Source of the DNA: Sedimentibacter sp. MB35-C1
GTDB lineage: Bacteria > Bacillota > Clostridia > Tissierellales > Sedimentibacteraceae
Length of the DNA: 64,000 nt
NCBI RefSeq assembly: GCF_030913635.1
Contig: NZ_CP133188.1
Coordinates: 1,426,001 to 1,490,000 of the forward strand
Reading direction: 5' to 3'
The first letter of the stretch is position 1; every line of letters begins with the position of its first letter. Below are positions 19,111 through 28,480 of this stretch, piece after piece. A program made the translations under genes and the position numbers. The notes beneath the pieces were generated by a model. The model did no database searches. It was not told the origin of the DNA and saw nothing but the letters and a program-made list of their open reading frames with translations.

Positions 19111-20280
19111 ATGGAAAGAAAATTTATTCCGCTGTCTGTTCCTAACTTAAAGGGTAAAGAATTGGAATATGTAATTCATGCTGTTGAAACAGAGTGGGTT
19201 TCTACAGGCGGGCCATATGTTAATGAATTTGAAGAAAAAATAGCGCAATATGTTAATGTAAAGGGTGCCGTATCTTGTCAAAACGGAACATCCGGATTGC
19301 ACATAGCGCTTCAGGTATGCGAAGTAACAAGGGAAGATGAGGTAATAGTACCTGCATTGACATTTATTGCTGCAGTTAATCCGGTTAAATATATTGGAGC
19401 AGAACCAGTATTTATTGATTGCGATGATTCACTTACCATGGATGCGGACAGGCTCATGGAATTTTGTAATAACGAGTGTAAGTTTATTGATGGAAAACTT
19501 ATTAATAATAAAACACTGAAACACATAAAAGCGGTTATTGTTGTTCATGTTTTTGGAAATATGGCTGACATGGAAAAGATAATGAATGTGGCAGATAAAT
19601 TTAATTTAAAAGTAATTGAGGATGCTACAGAGGCAATAGGAACCTACTATACCAAAGGGAAATATAAGAATCTATTTGCCGGGACAATAGGAACGGTTGG
19701 TGTATATTCTTTTAACGGCAATAAAATCATTACAACCGGCGGTGGTGGGATGATCGTATCTAACAATGAAGAACTGTTAAAGAAATCGAAGCACCTTACC
19801 ACTCAAGCTAAGAGCGACGAGTTGTACTATACACATGACGAAATAGGATATAACTATCGTATGACTAATTTGCAGGCGGCACTTGGACTAGCGCAAATAG
19901 AGCAGCTTGAAAAATTTATTGAAATAAAAAAAGATAACTATTACTTGTATAAAGAAAAAATAAACGAGATACCCGGGCTATCGATTTTGGACTTTAAAGA
20001 TAATATCAGAAGTAATTATTGGTTTTATTCATTAAAATGCGAAAATAGCTATTTGATGAGCAGAGATGAAATAATTAATTATTTAGCTGATAAAAAAATT
20101 CAGACAAGACCAATATGGGGATTAATTAATGAACAAGAGCCATATATTAAAAGCCAATCATACAAAATAGAAAAAGCAAAATACTATATAGAACGCATAG
20201 TAAATATTCCGTGCAGCTCAAATTTAGCAAAAGAAGATTTGCTATATGTGGTTAAATGCTTGAAAAATCCAAGATTATAA
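19111..20280 (+). CDS. legC: PLP-dependent sugar aminotransferase LegC
   Basis: A DegT/DnrJ/EryC1-type aminotransferase of 389 residues. In legionaminic acid synthesis it adds the amino group at C4 of the 4-keto sugar made by LegB, with glutamate as donor. The N-terminus IPLSVPNLKGKELEYV and the stretch WVSTGGPYVNEFE are typical. The PLP Schiff-base lysine is Lys205 in SFNGNKIITTGGGG, and the conserved YNYRMTNLQAALGLAQ follows. It starts 8 bases after legB with GGAG before the ATG. Confidence 0.9.
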   Translation: MERKFIPLSVPNLKGKELEYVIHAVETEWVSTGGPYVNEFEEKIAQYVNVKGAVSCQNGTSGLHIALQVCEVTREDEVIVPALTFIAAVNPVKYIGAEPVFIDCDDSLTMDADRLMEFCNNECKFIDGKLINNKTLKHIKAVIVVHVFGNMADMEKIMNVADKFNLKVIEDATEAIGTYYTKGKYKNLFAGTIGTVGVYSFNGNKIITTGGGGMIVSNNEELLKKSKHLTTQAKSDELYYTHDEIGYNYRMTNLQAALGLAQIEQLEKFIEIKKDNYYLYKEKINEIPGLSILDFKDNIRSNYWFYSLKCENSYLMSRDEIINYLADKKIQTRPIWGLINEQEPYIKSQSYKIEKAKYYIERIVNIPCSSNLAKEDLLYVVKCLKNPRL

Positions 20281-20304
20281 TCTTACTTACAGGGAGAGAG
20301 CATT

Positions 20305-21351
20305 ATGGATATAAAAGATTTTTTGATAGATGAAGAAATTACTATGCTTAAAGCTATGGAATTACTTGATAAAGTTGCTAAAAAGGTTTTATTTGTTTCC
20401 AAGGAAGGAAAATTAATTGCGGCTGTTACCGATGGAGATGTAAGAAGGTGGATTTTAAAAAAAGGAAACCTTGATGCAAAAGTTAAATACATTGCTAATT
20501 ATAATCCAAAGTTTGTATATGAAAAAGACAAAGATAAAGCCAAAAGCCTTTTAAAAAAGCACTCCGTTGAAGCTTTACCTATAGTTGATAGTGATATGCA
20601 TATAATTTCTGTCATATTTTGGAATGACGAAGAAATTATCAACAGAAAAAAATTGAATATTCCCGTTGTTATTATGGCGGGAGGTCTTGGTACGAGGCTT
20701 TATCCATACACAAAAATTCTCCCGAAGCCATTGATACCCATTGGTGAGATACCAATTGCAGAGCACATAATAAACAGATTTTATAAATCCGGATGCAATA
20801 ACTTTTTTTTAATTATTAATCATAAGAAAAATATGATTAAAGCATATTTTAATGAAATAGAAAAGGATTATAATATTAATTATATCGATGAAGAAAAGCC
20901 TCTTGGAACCGGTGGAGGACTGAGTCTGCTAAAAGGAAAGATTGATTCAACATTCATATTATCTAACTGTGATATTTTAATAGAAGAGGATTACGAAAAA
21001 ATTTATAGATTTCATAAAAAAGAAAAAAATTTAATAACAATGGTTTGTTCTTTAAAAACTATTAAAATACCTTATGGTGTAATTGATATAAGCATAAATG
21101 GCGAAATTGAAAATATGAGAGAAAAACCTGAAATATCCTTTTTTACAAATACAGGCATGTATATAGCAGAACCTAAAGTTATTGAAGAATTGGAGAATAA
21201 TACAGAGATTGGATTCCCTGATATAATAGAAAAATATAGACAGCTCGGTGAAAAGATTGGGGTTTATCCTATAAGTGAAAATTCCTGGATGGACATGGGA
21301 CAGTTTGATGAGATGGATGAAATGATAAAAAGGTTGAATTATAATGAATAA
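20305..21351 (+). CDS. Sugar-1-phosphate nucleotidyltransferase with CBS domains (PtmE-like)
   Basis: A 348-residue fusion of an N-terminal pair of CBS motifs (about 1-118) and a nucleotidyltransferase domain starting at VVIMAGGLGTRLYPYT, with KPLIPIGEIP as the sugar-phosphate loop. This architecture matches PtmE of Campylobacter, which makes the GDP-sugar that enters the legionaminic acid route. Its presence argues for a dedicated GDP-linked pathway separate from UDP-GlcNAc used for the cell wall. The CBS pair suggests adenylate-type regulation. The gene overlaps the next by 8 bases. The exact nucleotide (GTP or another) cannot be read from sequence. Confidence 0.85.
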   Translation: MDIKDFLIDEEITMLKAMELLDKVAKKVLFVSKEGKLIAAVTDGDVRRWILKKGNLDAKVKYIANYNPKFVYEKDKDKAKSLLKKHSVEALPIVDSDMHIISVIFWNDEEIINRKKLNIPVVIMAGGLGTRLYPYTKILPKPLIPIGEIPIAEHIINRFYKSGCNNFFLIINHKKNMIKAYFNEIEKDYNINYIDEEKPLGTGGGLSLLKGKIDSTFILSNCDILIEEDYEKIYRFHKKEKNLITMVCSLKTIKIPYGVIDISINGEIENMREKPEISFFTNTGMYIAEPKVIEELENNTEIGFPDIIEKYRQLGEKIGVYPISENSWMDMGQFDEMDEMIKRLNYNE

Positions 21352-21988
21352 GAAAATACTTTTAATAGGTGGAGGAGGACATTGCAAATCTGTCCTTGAT
21401 AGCCTTATACAAGCAGAACAATATTCAGAAATCGGTATAATTGATAAAAATGAAAACATAGGTAAGCATGTTCTAGGCATTTCTATTGTAGGCTGCGATG
21501 ATGACTTAATAAAATTGTATAGAAGCGGATATAACAATGCATTTGTAACGTTGGGCAGCATCGGAGATGCAAAACATCGCATTAAATTATTTAGTATGCT
21601 TGAGGAGATAGGTTTTGAAATCCCTAATATTGTGGATTCAACTTCTATAATTAGCAAGGACGTAAATATGAGCGGCGGTATTTATGTTGGGAAAAACGCT
21701 GTTGTTAACGCAGGGGTATCCATTGGTAAAGGTGTCATTATTAATACTTCCTCTATAATAGAACATGATTGTAAAGTGGAAAGTTTTTCTCATATTGCTA
21801 CTGGTTCAGTTTTGTGTGGAGAGGTGCATGTTGAGGAGAATGTACATATAGGGGCAAACAGTGTTGTCAAGCAACAGGTTAAGATAGGTGCAAATACAAT
21901 TATTGGTATGGGGAGTGTTGTCTTGCATGATATTGCCTGCTCTATGATTGCATATGGTAATCCGTGCAAGGAGGTTAAATCAAGATGA
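21344..21988 (+). CDS. legH: NeuD/PglD-type sugar N-acetyltransferase (LegH)
   Basis: A 214-residue acyltransferase with an N-terminal sugar-binding Rossmann part (KKILLIGGGGHCKSVLDS) and a C-terminal left-handed beta-helix of hexapeptide repeats from about residue 95 (IISKDVNMSGGIYVGK to IGMGSVVLHDI). The catalytic His is in IIEHDCKVES. In the legionaminic route LegH acetylates the 4-amino group produced by LegC. The gene overlaps both neighbours: it starts inside the end of the ptmE-like gene and its stop shares ATGA with the next start, a sign of tight coupling. A NeuD-like O-acetyltransferase role is the alternative. Confidence 0.85.
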   Translation: MNKKILLIGGGGHCKSVLDSLIQAEQYSEIGIIDKNENIGKHVLGISIVGCDDDLIKLYRSGYNNAFVTLGSIGDAKHRIKLFSMLEEIGFEIPNIVDSTSIISKDVNMSGGIYVGKNAVVNAGVSIGKGVIINTSSIIEHDCKVESFSHIATGSVLCGEVHVEENVHIGANSVVKQQVKIGANTIIGMGSVVLHDIACSMIAYGNPCKEVKSR

Positions 21989-22980
21989 GTGCTTATATAA
22001 TAGCAGAAGCAGGTGTTAATCATAATGGGAAACTGTCAATAGCTAAATTACTAGTTGATAAAGCAAAGCAAGCCGGTGCTGATTGTATTAAATTTCAAAC
22101 TTTTGTTTCAGAAAACATTGTTACTAAGAATGCAACTAAAGCGGATTATCAAAAACAGCTGACAAATTCTAATGAAAACCAGTTAGATATGCTGCGTAAG
22201 CTTGAACTGTCATTTGATGACTTCATAGAATTGTATAATTATTGTAAACAAAAACAAATTGAATTTCTTTCTACGGCATTTGATTTGGACAGCATAGATT
22301 TTTTGAATAGCTTAGGTATAGCGAGATGGAAAATTCCGTCTGGAGATATTACAAATCTTCCTTATTTAATTAAAATAGCAAAGCTGCATAAACCAATCAT
22401 TTTATCTACAGGAATGAGCACGATGGATGATATCAGATTGGCTCTAAAAGTTTTAAAGGATAATGGGAATAGCGATATAACTGTGCTTCATTGCACTTCA
22501 GAATATCCGGCACCCTATGAAGATATAAATTTAAAAGCAATGCTTACAATAAAAAATGAATTTAATATACCCGTAGGATATTCTGATCATACCATGGGGA
22601 TTGAAATACCTATTGCTGCAGTAGCTATGGGTGCTGAAGTTATCGAGAAACATTTTACTCTCGACAGAGATATGATTGGACCTGATCATAAAGCCAGCTT
22701 ACAGCCTGATGAATTAAAAGCGATGATAACTGCCATTCGAAATGTAGAATCAGCAATTGGTACAGGAGAAAAAAAACCAGCTAAATCAGAAATGAAAAAT
22801 ATAAATATTGCAAGGAAAAGTATAATTGCAAAAACTGCCATAAAAAAAGGTGATTTATTTACAGAAGAAAATATAACAGTAAAAAGACCTGGGAATGGTA
22901 TAAGTCCTATGAGGTGGTTTAATGTTCTTGGGCGTAATGCTAAAAGAAATTTTGAGGAAGATGAGTTGATAGAAATATGA
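21985..22980 (+). CDS. legI: Legionaminic acid synthase (NeuB family)
   Basis: A sialic-acid-synthase family enzyme of 331 residues that condenses PEP with a six-carbon sugar to give the nine-carbon nonulosonic acid. The N-terminal barrel begins YIIAEAGVNHNGKLSIA and contains ADCIKFQTF, STAFDLDSIDFL, STGMSTMDDI, LHCTSEYPAP and GYSDHTMGIEIP. The C-terminal antifreeze-like SAF domain (about 275-331) is present, with NIARKSIIAK and RPGNGISPM. Its place beside LegB/C/H and LegG/F favours legionaminic over neuraminic acid as product. Its start and stop both overlap neighbours through ATGA. Confidence 0.93.
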   Translation: MSAYIIAEAGVNHNGKLSIAKLLVDKAKQAGADCIKFQTFVSENIVTKNATKADYQKQLTNSNENQLDMLRKLELSFDDFIELYNYCKQKQIEFLSTAFDLDSIDFLNSLGIARWKIPSGDITNLPYLIKIAKLHKPIILSTGMSTMDDIRLALKVLKDNGNSDITVLHCTSEYPAPYEDINLKAMLTIKNEFNIPVGYSDHTMGIEIPIAAVAMGAEVIEKHFTLDRDMIGPDHKASLQPDELKAMITAIRNVESAIGTGEKKPAKSEMKNINIARKSIIAKTAIKKGDLFTEENITVKRPGNGISPMRWFNVLGRNAKRNFEEDELIEI

Positions 22981-23561
22981 AGAAAAATAAGTGCATTTTT
23001 CTTGATAGAGATGGCACGATTAATGTATATAAAGGATTGATATCTAACAAGGACGAAATAGAATTAGAAAAAAAAGCGTCCGAAGCAATCAAACTTATAA
23101 ACAATAGTGAATATTTATGTATTGTAGTATCGAATCAACCTATTGTTGCAAGAAACTTATGTTCGTTGGAACAAGCGTGGGATATAAACAGTGAATTAGA
23201 AAAGCTTTTATATGAGGCAAACAGGGCGTATTTGGATGATATATTTATTTGTCCGCATCATCCGCATAAAGGATATCCGGAAGAAAATAAAGAATATAAA
23301 ATTGACTGCGATTGCAGAAAACCCAAGATTGGCATGATTAAGGAAGCAGCAAAAAAATATAATATTAATTTATCTGAATCTTATATTGTTGGGGATACAA
23401 CAATTGATATAATGACAGGAAAAAATGCAGGATTGAAAACTATAATGGTTAAGACAGGCTTAGGCGGGGACGACGAAATATATGATGTTAATGCTGATTT
23501 TATTGCAGAGGATTTGTTGATTGCAGTAAACTATATATTAAATATAAAACATTATTCATAA
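22977..23561 (+). CDS. HAD-family phosphatase, GmhB-like
   Basis: A 194-residue HAD phosphatase with the nucleophile motif IFLDRDGTIN, motif II VVSNQP, a zinc-type Cys/His cluster (FICPHHPHKG ... CDCRKP) and motif IV VGDTTIDIMTGKNAG. This resembles GmhB, which removes a phosphate from heptose bisphosphate. No other heptose enzyme is in the window, and the standard legionaminic route needs no phosphatase at this step. Its substrate is probably a sugar phosphate or phosphorylated intermediate specific to this modified glycan. It overlaps legI by the ATGA junction, so it belongs to the operon. Confidence 0.82.
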   Translation: MKKNKCIFLDRDGTINVYKGLISNKDEIELEKKASEAIKLINNSEYLCIVVSNQPIVARNLCSLEQAWDINSELEKLLYEANRAYLDDIFICPHHPHKGYPEENKEYKIDCDCRKPKIGMIKEAAKKYNINLSESYIVGDTTIDIMTGKNAGLKTIMVKTGLGGDDEIYDVNADFIAEDLLIAVNYILNIKHYS

Positions 23562-23576
23562 CGGAGGGATATTACT

Positions 23577-24818
23577 TTGAATATTGGATTATTAGGTGCA
23601 ATAGGAGTAGAAGACATAGGGGATGTAGTTATGCTACAATCAACTATTGAGTTATTAAGAAAAAATAATAATATTAATAAAAATAATTTAAAGCTTACAA
23701 TGTTTGCCTTAAACAAAGATATTGCTAGAGAACAAATGGACGATAATGAGCTTGAAACAGATATAGTTGATGCTATTACTATAGATGATTTGCCAAATGA
23801 AATAATTGAAAACATTAATTTTTGTAAGCTTGTAAAAGAAAATATACTGGAGCATATTGGGAAAAAAGAATATTTAAACAAAATTTTAGATTGTGATGCT
23901 TTATTTTTTATCGGAGGAGGATATTTTAATAAATACTGGGGGGATAAACTAATACCTAGCTTTATTATTCCGATAGCGATAGGCTATAAGCTGAATAAAC
24001 CAATATATATATCTGGGGTTAATATCGGCCCGTTTGATAGTGAACATATTGACAAATTTTACGGAGTATTTGAGAAGGTGAATACAATTATTATAAGAGA
24101 TAGAAATACTTCGTTAGATACATTAAAAAAGCTAGGAGGAACAAGAGGAGATATAATCTTTGGCGGGGATGATATTTTATCAAGATGGTATAAAGATATA
24201 GATAATATTAGATGTGATGAAATATGTGCTGAAGGAAAAAAGTATGCTGTAGTACAACTGCATCATTGGGTGGAAATGTATTCTGATAATTATATAAAAT
24301 TTTATAAAGCTCTAGCAAAATTTTTGGAAAATCTATTAGATAATAAATCAATAGAAAGAGTATTTTTTTTACCGTTTAGCCTTTTTAAAGGTGTTGATTA
24401 TGAATGTGGAAGAAGACTGGGAACGTTTATAGAAAATAGAAAAGAGTACATAGTTTTTGAACCTACCAAGGATTATATATTTATGAGACAGTTAATTAGC
24501 GGTGCGGAGTTTCTTATAGGGTCAAGATATCACCCAGTCGTATTTGGAATAGGAGAACAGGTTCCTACAATAGGCATATATGTGAATGATTTATATAAAC
24601 AGAAGATATCAGGAGCATTTCAGGCAGTTGAAATTGACCATAATTCAAATATGATATATGTTAATGACTTGACATTTGAGAAATTGGTTAAGTGGTATGA
24701 GGATACAAAGGCAAAAAATTATATGAACAGTGATAAAATAAAAGAAATAATGGACAAACACAACTTAAACAGAAGATTAAGTATAGAGGACTTTATTTAC
24801 AACTTGGATGTAAAATGA
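23577..24818 (+). CDS. Polysaccharide pyruvyl transferase family protein
   Basis: A 413-residue member of the pyruvyl-transferase family (PF04230, CsaB-like), which adds a pyruvyl ketal from PEP to sugars, although not all members are proven to do so. Recognisable features are LLGAIGVEDIGDVVMLQSTIE at the start, FFIGGGYFNKYWGD, SGVNIGPFD, IIRDRNTSLDTL and the late GSRYHPVVFGIGEQVP. The start is a TTG 9 bases after GGAGGG. There is no signal peptide, so it is cytoplasmic. In this operon it could decorate the nonulosonic acid or a second sugar on flagellin. Confidence 0.85.
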   Translation: MNIGLLGAIGVEDIGDVVMLQSTIELLRKNNNINKNNLKLTMFALNKDIAREQMDDNELETDIVDAITIDDLPNEIIENINFCKLVKENILEHIGKKEYLNKILDCDALFFIGGGYFNKYWGDKLIPSFIIPIAIGYKLNKPIYISGVNIGPFDSEHIDKFYGVFEKVNTIIIRDRNTSLDTLKKLGGTRGDIIFGGDDILSRWYKDIDNIRCDEICAEGKKYAVVQLHHWVEMYSDNYIKFYKALAKFLENLLDNKSIERVFFLPFSLFKGVDYECGRRLGTFIENRKEYIVFEPTKDYIFMRQLISGAEFLIGSRYHPVVFGIGEQVPTIGIYVNDLYKQKISGAFQAVEIDHNSNMIYVNDLTFEKLVKWYEDTKAKNYMNSDKIKEIMDKHNLNRRLSIEDFIYNLDVK

Positions 24819-24876
24819 TATATATGCTAAATGATAATTAAAGTCATAAAAACAAGCGTTAAAGAAAGGAAAAACT

Positions 24877-24921
24877 ATGATAAATTTCCAAAAAACTTCG
24901 TTCTATGAGGTGCTGCAATGA
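24877..24921 (+). other. 14-codon mini-ORF coupled to the ATP-grasp gene
   Basis: An ATG at 24877, preceded by AAAGGA, opens 14 codons (MINFQKTSFYEVLQ) whose TGA overlaps the next start as ATGA. It could be a leader peptide, a translation-coupling device, or the remains of the N-terminus of a lost gene. Confidence 0.3.
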
Positions 24922-25847
24922 ATGTTTTAGTTGAAGGCATAGGAAGCATGGTATTTAATACACAGCTTAAATACTACAAAGAAATGGACTGGAATATAAT
25001 AGGCATAGACATTGATAATAAATCTAGCGGCATGTACTTGGTTTCAAAATCTTATATTGTACCAAAGTATTCAGATGTTAATTGTTTTGAAGAAATTGAA
25101 AAAATAATAGATAATGAAAATATAGATTTAGTATTTCCGTCAATAAATGAAGGATTATTAGAGTGGAGCAAGAGAAAAAAATATTTTTTTGATAAATATA
25201 AAACAAAAATAGTAATTTCTGACGAGCCATCTATAAACATTTGTGCTGATAAGTGGAATACATACAACTTTTTTTATGAGAACAATATACGAACTCCTAA
25301 AACTTCACTGCTGTTAGAATACGACTTAATAAAACCAAGGATTGGAAGAGGCAGTGCAGGAATTTATTACAAGGATAAAATAAAAGATAATTTTAATATG
25401 GAAGGTAACATATCTCAAGAATTAGTTACAGGCCAAGAATACACTATTGATATCCTTTGCGATTTTAACTCAAACCCAGTATATATTATTCCTCGCAAGA
25501 GAATAGGAGTGGAATCAGGGGTATCAGTAAAAGGTGTGACTGTATATGATGAAGAAATCATTGAATATTGTAAGATAATAGTAGAAAGACTTAAACCAAT
25601 AGGTATTATAAACATTCAATGTTTTAAAGATGGCGATAATATATATTTTATAGAGATTAATCCTAGAATAGCGGGCGGAAGTTCTCTTTCTTTTGCAGCG
25701 ACAGAAAATTGGTTTAAAGCTTTAGAATGTTTTATATTAGGAAAGACTTATACACCTAAAAAAGTTGTGTATGGCAGATATATGTTCAGAACGTTTGAAG
25801 ATGTAATAATTGATGAAGATAATTTAATCAAAGATAGGGAGCGATAA
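24918..25847 (+). CDS. ATP-grasp family ligase
   Basis: A 309-residue ATP-grasp protein. An N-terminal Rossmann-like part (MNVLVEGIGSMVFNTQ) is followed by the ATP-binding region with KPRIGRGSAG, then QELVTGQEYTIDILC and the metal-binding strand YFIEINPRIAGGSSLS. ATP-grasp enzymes form amide or thioester bonds from a carboxylic acid, ATP and an amine or thiol. None of the standard legionaminic steps uses one. In this context I infer that it attaches an amino or carboxylic acid to an amino group of the sugar, possibly one freed by the PIG-L deacetylase two genes later. Its own ribosome site is GAGGTG. Confidence 0.87.
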   Translation: MNVLVEGIGSMVFNTQLKYYKEMDWNIIGIDIDNKSSGMYLVSKSYIVPKYSDVNCFEEIEKIIDNENIDLVFPSINEGLLEWSKRKKYFFDKYKTKIVISDEPSINICADKWNTYNFFYENNIRTPKTSLLLEYDLIKPRIGRGSAGIYYKDKIKDNFNMEGNISQELVTGQEYTIDILCDFNSNPVYIIPRKRIGVESGVSVKGVTVYDEEIIEYCKIIVERLKPIGIINIQCFKDGDNIYFIEINPRIAGGSSLSFAATENWFKALECFILGKTYTPKKVVYGRYMFRTFEDVIIDEDNLIKDRER

Positions 25848-25849
25848 TT

Positions 25850-27001
25850 TTGAAGAAGGTATTAGCAGTTAGTGGGATAAGATCTGAATATTTTATATTA
25901 CAACCTATATTAGACGAAATTATTAATAGGGATGATTTACAATTGAAGCTTGTAGTTACAGGAACTCATTTATCTCCTATATATGGGAATACATATAAAT
26001 ATATTAACGATTCATATGATGCAATTAAATTAGAAACATTGCTTTCTACAGATTCTCTGTCAGGAAGAAGTAAATCCTTAGGTATACAGATAATGGGACT
26101 AACAGATATAGTGATAAGAGAGAAACCAGATTGGCTGCTTGTTTTAGGAGATAGAGAAGAAAGCATTAGTACTGCCACTGTTGGAACATATATGAATATT
26201 CCAATCGCTCATGTTTGTGGAGGAGATAAGGTTGTTGGAAACATTGATGATTCTGTAAGGCATGCAGTTACAAAATTAGCTCATTTACATTTTCCTACTA
26301 CAGTTGAAAATGGAGAAAGAATTCTAAAGATGGGGGAAGAAGCATGGAGAATTCATGTAACAGGTAATCCTGCTTTAGATTCGATTAGAAAACAGCCAGA
26401 CTTATCTTATAATTATATAAATAAAGAATTAAATACTAATCTTTCTTCTGAAAAACCATTTATTTTGTTAATTAAACATCCTCTAAGTTCGGAAATAGAA
26501 GAAGCTGGCGAACAGATGAAAATTACACTAGAAGCAGTTTCGGAACTAGGAGTTGATACTGTTATAACATATCCTAATTCAGATGCAGGAAGTTACGATA
26601 TGATTAAAGTTATTGATGAATTTACCAAACAGTTCAATTTTATAAAAGCTTATAAAACTTTGCCAAGAGATATTTTTGTAAACCTGCAAAGAAAAGCTTC
26701 ATTACTATTAGGTAATTCTAGCTCAGGTATATTAGAAGCGCCATTTTTGAAACTTCCGGTTATCAATGTAGGAAATAGACAAAAACAAAGACAACATTCC
26801 GAGAACATTATTTTTGTTCCTCATATTAAAGAGTTAATAAAAGAATCAATTCAAAAGGCAATAAGTGATGAAGATTTTAAATCGGTGTGTAAAAATTGCA
26901 GTAATCCGTATGGAGATGGATATTCGGGAGAAAGAATAGCTAAAATAATAGCTGAGACTGAAATAAATAAAAAGCTAATTAACAAACAGATAGTTTATTG
27001 A
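25850..27001 (+). CDS. legG: Hydrolysing sugar-nucleotide 2-epimerase LegG
   Basis: A 383-residue UDP-GlcNAc 2-epimerase family enzyme. In the legionaminic route LegG removes the nucleotide and inverts C2 to give the manno-configured six-carbon precursor of LegI. Family features are VSGIRSEYFILQPIL at the N-terminus, VLGDREESISTATVG, AHVCGGDKV, VTGNPALDSI, LLGNSSSGILEAP and NVGNRQKQRQ near the end. It starts with a TTG two bases after the ATP-grasp stop. The hydrolysing NeuC/LegG branch is indicated by the neighbouring synthase and cytidylyltransferase. Confidence 0.92.
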   Translation: MKKVLAVSGIRSEYFILQPILDEIINRDDLQLKLVVTGTHLSPIYGNTYKYINDSYDAIKLETLLSTDSLSGRSKSLGIQIMGLTDIVIREKPDWLLVLGDREESISTATVGTYMNIPIAHVCGGDKVVGNIDDSVRHAVTKLAHLHFPTTVENGERILKMGEEAWRIHVTGNPALDSIRKQPDLSYNYINKELNTNLSSEKPFILLIKHPLSSEIEEAGEQMKITLEAVSELGVDTVITYPNSDAGSYDMIKVIDEFTKQFNFIKAYKTLPRDIFVNLQRKASLLLGNSSSGILEAPFLKLPVINVGNRQKQRQHSENIIFVPHIKELIKESIQKAISDEDFKSVCKNCSNPYGDGYSGERIAKIIAETEINKKLINKQIVY

Positions 27002-27034
27002 TTAATAAATTAAGGATTATTTTTGAGGTGGGTA

Positions 27035-27697
27035 ATGGATAAATATCTAATCGTTGCCACGCACCCTGATGATGAAACATTAGGAGCCGGTGGGATGATG
27101 CTCAGAAAAAAGGCAGAGGGTAATCAAGTTTATGTTTTAAACATGACACATATGGATGCAGCATTTGGGTATGATGAGGACAAAATTATACAACGTAATA
27201 ATGAAATCGAAGAAATGATTAAAAGATATGATTTGGATGGATACTACAATCTAAAATTAAGACCTTCAGGTTTAGATTCATATTTAGAAGGAGAATTACT
27301 TCAAAAAATAGGTTCTGTGATTAATGAAATTAAACCAAATGTAGTTATACTGCCATATTATAAAGACGTGCATTCTGATCATAGAATTACATTTAATTTA
27401 TGCTATTCCTGTACTAAAAATTTCAGGTACCCCTTTATAAAAAAAATATTAATGATGGAAACTCCTTCTGAAACAGATTTTGTTATGTTTGAATATACTT
27501 TTAAGCCAAATTATTTTGTGGATATTTCAAATTTTATTGATGAAAAAACAAAAATTGCTAAGATTTATAGCAGCGAAATTTCGGAGCATCCTTTTCCAAG
27601 AAGTGAAAAAAATATAAAAGCTTATGCAACCATAAGGGGAGCTGCCATAGGTGTCGATAGTGCAGAAGCATTTGTTTTAATTAAAGAGATAGAATAA
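27035..27697 (+). CDS. PIG-L (LmbE-like) sugar N-deacetylase
   Basis: A zinc-dependent deacetylase of 220 residues. The metal-binding motif is THPDDETLGAGG near the N-terminus, completed by HSDHR at about residue 120. PIG-L/LmbE enzymes remove N-acetyl groups from GlcNAc-type sugars. I chose the ATG at 27035, 5 bases after GAGGTG; an upstream in-frame TTG at 27023 lies before that ribosome site. A deacetylase is not part of plain di-N-acetyl-legionaminic acid synthesis. With the ATP-grasp ligase it suggests that one N-acetyl group is removed and replaced by another acyl group. Confidence 0.88.
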   Translation: MDKYLIVATHPDDETLGAGGMMLRKKAEGNQVYVLNMTHMDAAFGYDEDKIIQRNNEIEEMIKRYDLDGYYNLKLRPSGLDSYLEGELLQKIGSVINEIKPNVVILPYYKDVHSDHRITFNLCYSCTKNFRYPFIKKILMMETPSETDFVMFEYTFKPNYFVDISNFIDEKTKIAKIYSSEISEHPFPRSEKNIKAYATIRGAAIGVDSAEAFVLIKEIE

Positions 27698-27717
27698 AAT
27701 TTTAGGCGGTGATATTT

Positions 27718-28434
27718 TTGATAGATAAAAAAATAATATGCATTATTCCGGCAAGAGGGGGTTCTAAAGGAGTCCACAGGAAAAATCTTAGAAATTTGGG
27801 CAATAAACCTCTGATTCAATGGACTATAGAAGAAGCGAAAAAATCAAAATACATAAATAGAATAATAGTATCAACTGAGGATAAAGAAATAGAAGATGCT
27901 TGTATGCAAATGGGAGCAGAGGTAGTTGAGAGGCCAAAAGAACTTGCCGCTGATGATTCGCCTACTATAGATTCAATGCTCTACACATTAAAGGTATTGG
28001 AGGATAATGAAAAATATTTTCCAAACTATGTAATGCTATTGCAATGCACATCGCCTTTTAGAACGGTTACGGATATAGATACTGCAATTGAAAGGCTGTT
28101 AAGTAAAAGTAAAGATTTTAAGTCCTTAATATCTGTTACAAAAGAAGAAAATCCACCATGGTGGTTAAAAAGTATTAATGAGGATGGAATTATAAAAGAT
28201 TTCATAACTTATGATAAAAAACAATATTCAAGGAGACAGAGCTTTCCGCCTTTATATAGACTGAATGGAGCTATTTATATTTGTGACATTGATGAATTTA
28301 AAAAACATAGAACATTTGAAATAGAAAATACTTTAGCATATATAATGGACAGTAATTCGTCTGTAGACATAGATACGGAAGATGATTTAGAATTGGCTGA
28401 ATATATATTGACGAAAATATTAAAAAAATCATAA
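27718..28434 (+). CDS. legF: CMP-legionaminic acid synthetase LegF
   Basis: A 238-residue cytidylyltransferase that activates the nonulosonic acid with CTP for transfer by Maf. It shows the NeuA/LegF signature CIIPARGGSKGVHRKN at the N-terminus, then KPLIQWTIEEAKKS, VSTEDKEIEDAC, LLQCTSPFR and RLNGAIYICD. I prefer the TTG at 27718, which follows AGGCGGTG by about 6 bases; a GTG three codons earlier lies within that ribosome site. This is the last pathway gene before the flagellin promoter, which begins 8 bases after its stop. Confidence 0.92.
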   Translation: MIDKKIICIIPARGGSKGVHRKNLRNLGNKPLIQWTIEEAKKSKYINRIIVSTEDKEIEDACMQMGAEVVERPKELAADDSPTIDSMLYTLKVLEDNEKYFPNYVMLLQCTSPFRTVTDIDTAIERLLSKSKDFKSLISVTKEENPPWWLKSINEDGIIKDFITYDKKQYSRRQSFPPLYRLNGAIYICDIDEFKKHRTFEIENTLAYIMDSNSSVDIDTEDDLELAEYILTKILKKS

Positions 28435-28441
28435 AAAGAAC

Positions 28442-28468
28442 TAAACTTTTTTATTAATGTTTCGATAT
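28442..28468 (+). promoter_or_regulatory. SigD promoter of the flagellin gene
   Basis: TAAA (28442-28445), exactly 15 bases, then TTCGATAT (28461-28468), matching TAAA-N15-GCCGATAT except for the first two bases of the -10. It gives a leader of about 100 bases. A weaker overlapping candidate (TAAG-N14-CCCGATAA) ends near 28558. Confidence 0.75.
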
Positions 28469-28480
28469 ATAGTTCATAAA

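Noticed and set aside
21985-22980. Pseudaminic or neuraminic acid synthase as the product assignment
   Set aside because: The dehydratase/aminotransferase pair, hydrolysing 2-epimerase and PtmE-like enzyme together match the GDP-linked legionaminic route better, though synthase sequence alone could not decide.
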